Assembly (NCBI RefSeq): GCF_946221145.1
Contig: NZ_CAMIOH010000199.1
Span: 1 to 5,851 of the forward strand
Direction: 5' to 3'
Origin: an uncultured Paracoccus sp.
GTDB taxonomy: Bacteria; Pseudomonadota; Alphaproteobacteria; Rhodobacterales; Rhodobacteraceae
Length of the DNA stretch: 5,851 nucleotides
The stretch's first letter is position 1. The number at the start of each line of letters is the position of its first letter. Shown here one piece after another: positions 4,857 through 5,851 of this stretch. The notes under the pieces were generated by a model, which did no database searches, had not been told where the DNA came from, and saw only the letters and a list, made by a program, of their open reading frames with translations. Made by a program: the position numbers and the translations under genes.

Positions 4857-5851
4857 ATGTTCTATCGCCTCTCGGGGACGTATCACACCAGCTATGCATC
4901 CGACCGCAGGCTGTGGAAGATCCCCACGGACCGCTGGCTGGTGATTGCCCTGCTGGTGCTGGCGGTGCTGGCGCCGCTGTATGTGTCGCCGCTGTATCTG
5001 GGCAGCTATGTGCTGCCCTGGGTGATCTGGTCGGCGGCGGCGCTGTCGCTGACGCTGCTGATGGGGCTGGCGGGGCAGCTGCATTTCGGTTTCGCCGCCG
5101 TGATGGCGATCGGCGCCTATGCGTCGATCCATCTGGTCCGGGCGGGGGTGCCGTTCGAACTGGCGCTGCTGCTGTCGGGCCTGATCGCGGCGGTGATCGG
5201 CGCGGTCTTCGGCGGCGCGGCGCTGCGGGTCAAGGGGCTGTATCTGGTCATGGCCACGCTGGCGATGCAGTATCTGGTCGACTGGGTGGTGGTGAACGTG
5301 CCCGCGATTTCCGGCGGCGCCCATGCCACGCTGCGCACCCCTGCCGTCAGCTTCCTGGTCCTGCCCATCGACAGCCTTGCGGCGCGTTATTGGCTGGCGC
5401 TTGGCTGGGCGGTGGTGCTGACGGTGTTCTTCATGAACGTCAAGCGCACCAGCTTTGGCCGCGCCCTTGTGGCGATCCGCGACAAGGATTTCGCCGCCGC
5501 CGTGATCGGCGTGGATCCGTTCAAGACCAAGCTGATGGCGTTTTTCACATCGTCCTTCATGGGCGGGGTGACGGGCGCGATCCTGGCCTTCTGTTTCTAT
5601 CGCGCGGTGACGCCGGAACAGTTCGGCTTCAACGTGTCCATCCAGCTGGTCGCGATGGTGCTGGTGGGCGGGCTGGGATCGGTGATCGGTTCCTGGCTGG
5701 GCGCGGGCTTCGTGCTGCTGGCGCCGATCTTTCTGACCAACGTCATCTCGGCCATGGCGGCATCGGGCTGGGTGCCGGTCAGCCAGAACTTTCTCTCGCA
5801 TCTGCCGCTGATGATCTATGGCGCGATGATCATCGGCTTCCTGCTGCTGGA
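4857..5851 (+). CDS. livM: ABC transporter permease, LivM type (HAAT family), 3' end cut by the window
   Basis: The frame is open from the ATG at 4857 to the window edge, giving 331 complete residues and no stop. It begins MFYRLSGTYHTSYASDRRLW, an N-terminal extension of the kind I recall from LivM proteins in alphaproteobacterial clusters that also carry an acyl-CoA synthetase. Hydrophobic segments follow at about 27-46, 51-71, 78-95, 101-121, 127-147, 178-194, 225-247, 262-295 and 315-331. The family motif GLAGQLHFGFAAVMAIGAY (70-88) corresponds to the G-x-x-G-Q-x-S-x-G-x-A-A-F region of LivM; the usual Ser is His75 here. The coupling loop is RALVAIRDKDFAAAVIGVD (202-220). It is the second inner-membrane channel subunit beside LivH. 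LivM proteins are usually about 320-430 residues, so little sequence should be missing. Confidence 0.93.
   Translation, partial: MFYRLSGTYHTSYASDRRLWKIPTDRWLVIALLVLAVLAPLYVSPLYLGSYVLPWVIWSAAALSLTLLMGLAGQLHFGFAAVMAIGAYASIHLVRAGVPFELALLLSGLIAAVIGAVFGGAALRVKGLYLVMATLAMQYLVDWVVVNVPAISGGAHATLRTPAVSFLVLPIDSLAARYWLALGWAVVLTVFFMNVKRTSFGRALVAIRDKDFAAAVIGVDPFKTKLMAFFTSSFMGGVTGAILAFCFYRAVTPEQFGFNVSIQLVAMVLVGGLGSVIGSWLGAGFVLLAPIFLTNVISAMAASGWVPVSQNFLSHLPLMIYGAMIIGFLLL

Noticed and set aside
3906..5801. Antisense open frame of 631 codons on the minus strand opposite livH and livM
   Set aside because: The translation is a His/Gln/Arg/Asp-rich low-complexity string with no domain motif. It is the mirror of GC-rich permease codons, and the plus-strand genes opposite it are unmistakable.

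Overview
The window is GC-rich DNA with dense, mostly overlapping genes and GC-ending codons. It fits an alphaproteobacterium, most likely of the Rhodobacteraceae/Paracoccus type. That placement is an inference from composition and family resemblance, not from a marker gene.

Layout: two genes run leftward at the left end. These are a LysR-type regulator (209-1099) and, overlapping its stop codon by 4 bases, the 5' part of a gene resembling adenosylcobinamide amidohydrolase CbiZ (1-212, cut by the window edge). A divergent intergenic region (1100-1253) holds two imperfect inverted repeats, a weak candidate promoter, two GC-rich hairpins and a 10-codon leader reading frame. From 1254 to the right edge four rightward genes form a tight operon: livG-type ATPase (1254-2036), AMP-dependent acyl-CoA synthetase (2026-3975), livH-type permease (3972-4853) and livM-type permease (4857-5851, incomplete). 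Junctions are an 11-base overlap, a 4-base ATGA overlap and a 3-base gap.

Working model: the ATPase and two permeases are the cytoplasmic and membrane parts of a branched-chain amino acid type (HAAT) ABC importer. The periplasmic binding protein and the second ATPase (LivF type) are absent here and probably lie beyond the right edge. An acyl-CoA synthetase between the ATPase and permease genes suggests the cargo is a carboxylic acid (fatty, aromatic or other organic acid) that is thioesterified to CoA on entry, rather than an amino acid. The divergent LysR regulator is the natural candidate controller of the operon.

The least ordinary part is the livG leader. The only strong ribosome-binding site there serves a 10-residue out-of-frame peptide, whose stop overlaps the livG start, and a GC-rich hairpin ends one base before that start. 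This layout suggests translational coupling. No RNA genes, insertion sequences, CRISPR arrays or clear rho-independent terminators were seen.
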